DNA from: Vibrio alfacsensis
GTDB lineage: Bacteria > Pseudomonadota > Gammaproteobacteria > Enterobacterales > Vibrionaceae
Direction of reading: 5' to 3'
Assembly (NCBI RefSeq): GCF_003544875.1
Contig: NZ_CP032093.1
Span: forward strand, 248,001-312,000
Length of the DNA stretch: 64,000 bases
A program made the translations under genes and the position numbers. The notes beneath the pieces are model-generated. The model was not told where the DNA came from and ran no database searches. It was given only the letters and a program-made list of their open reading frames with translations. This document shows, one piece after another, positions 62,884 to 64,000 of the stretch. Every line of letters begins with the position of its first letter. The first letter of the stretch is position 1.

Positions 62884-62976
62884 TTTTGCTGTGATTATCG
62901 TAACGTTGAAACATAACAAAAGTGAGCAAATGATCAGTTGTTTGGTCAACACTTAATGAATAGCACGTTAGCGTAA

Positions 62977-64000
<1,024 letters not shown>

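Overview
This 64-kb window is a stretch of core chromosome from a marine Vibrio. The strongest indicators are motX (sodium-driven polar flagellar motor) with a sigma-28 promoter, the quorum-sensing regulator gene aphA beside ppc, an AmiB amidase carrying three LysM repeats, and the arrangement of the arg, ast and str genes. The proteins look closest to the V. parahaemolyticus / V. alginolyticus / V. harveyi group, but I cannot name the species from sequence alone. I see no prophage, insertion sequence, integron cassette, CRISPR array or defence island.

Layout. 1-880: two tandem initiator tRNA genes, then a 609-bp gene-free block with DnaA boxes and a perfect IHF site that resembles the E. coli datA locus. 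880-11500: queG (minus), then tsaE-amiB-mutL-miaA-hfq-hflX-hflK-hflC. 11500-19400: a DUF2065 gene, purA, motX, the divergent hmp/nsrR nitric-oxide pair, and rnr-rlmB. 19450-27300: gph, trpS, pabA, then argD/astC-astA-astD (arginine succinyltransferase pathway) and a DUF1338 gene. 27395-33022 (minus): crp, prkB, yheU, yheT, a TIGR02444 gene and yheS. 33189-41663: kefG-kefB-yheV, slyD, an isoaspartyl peptidase, slyX with a WD40 lipoprotein (minus), fkpA, and yheO-tusDCB. 41734-46460: the str operon rpsL-rpsG-fusA-tuf. 46713-54434: bfd-bfr, a malic enzyme, and the methionine regulon (metJ, metB-metL, metF). 54461-64000: aphA, ppc, argE, and argCBG with argH running off the end.

Regulation is readable in several places: paired NsrR sites between hmp and nsrR, tandem MetJ boxes before metB and metF, 21-bp-spaced ArgR box pairs before argC and argH, a consensus sigma-70 promoter before rpsL, and many intrinsic terminators. 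The less explained signals are the datA-like block, two mutually exclusive hairpins between rpsG and fusA, a direct repeat upstream of aphA, and a cluster of stem-loops between astD and the DUF1338 gene.

Quality caveat. mutL, hfq, tuf and argG are frameshifted by a total of eight net single-base losses, six of them in homopolymer runs. tuf alone has four, and its length is exactly 4 bases below the expected 1185. This pattern points to homopolymer under-calling in the assembly rather than eight real mutations. Gene boundaries elsewhere look sound; for many genes I moved the start inward to the ATG/TTG/GTG that fits the family and ribosome binding site.
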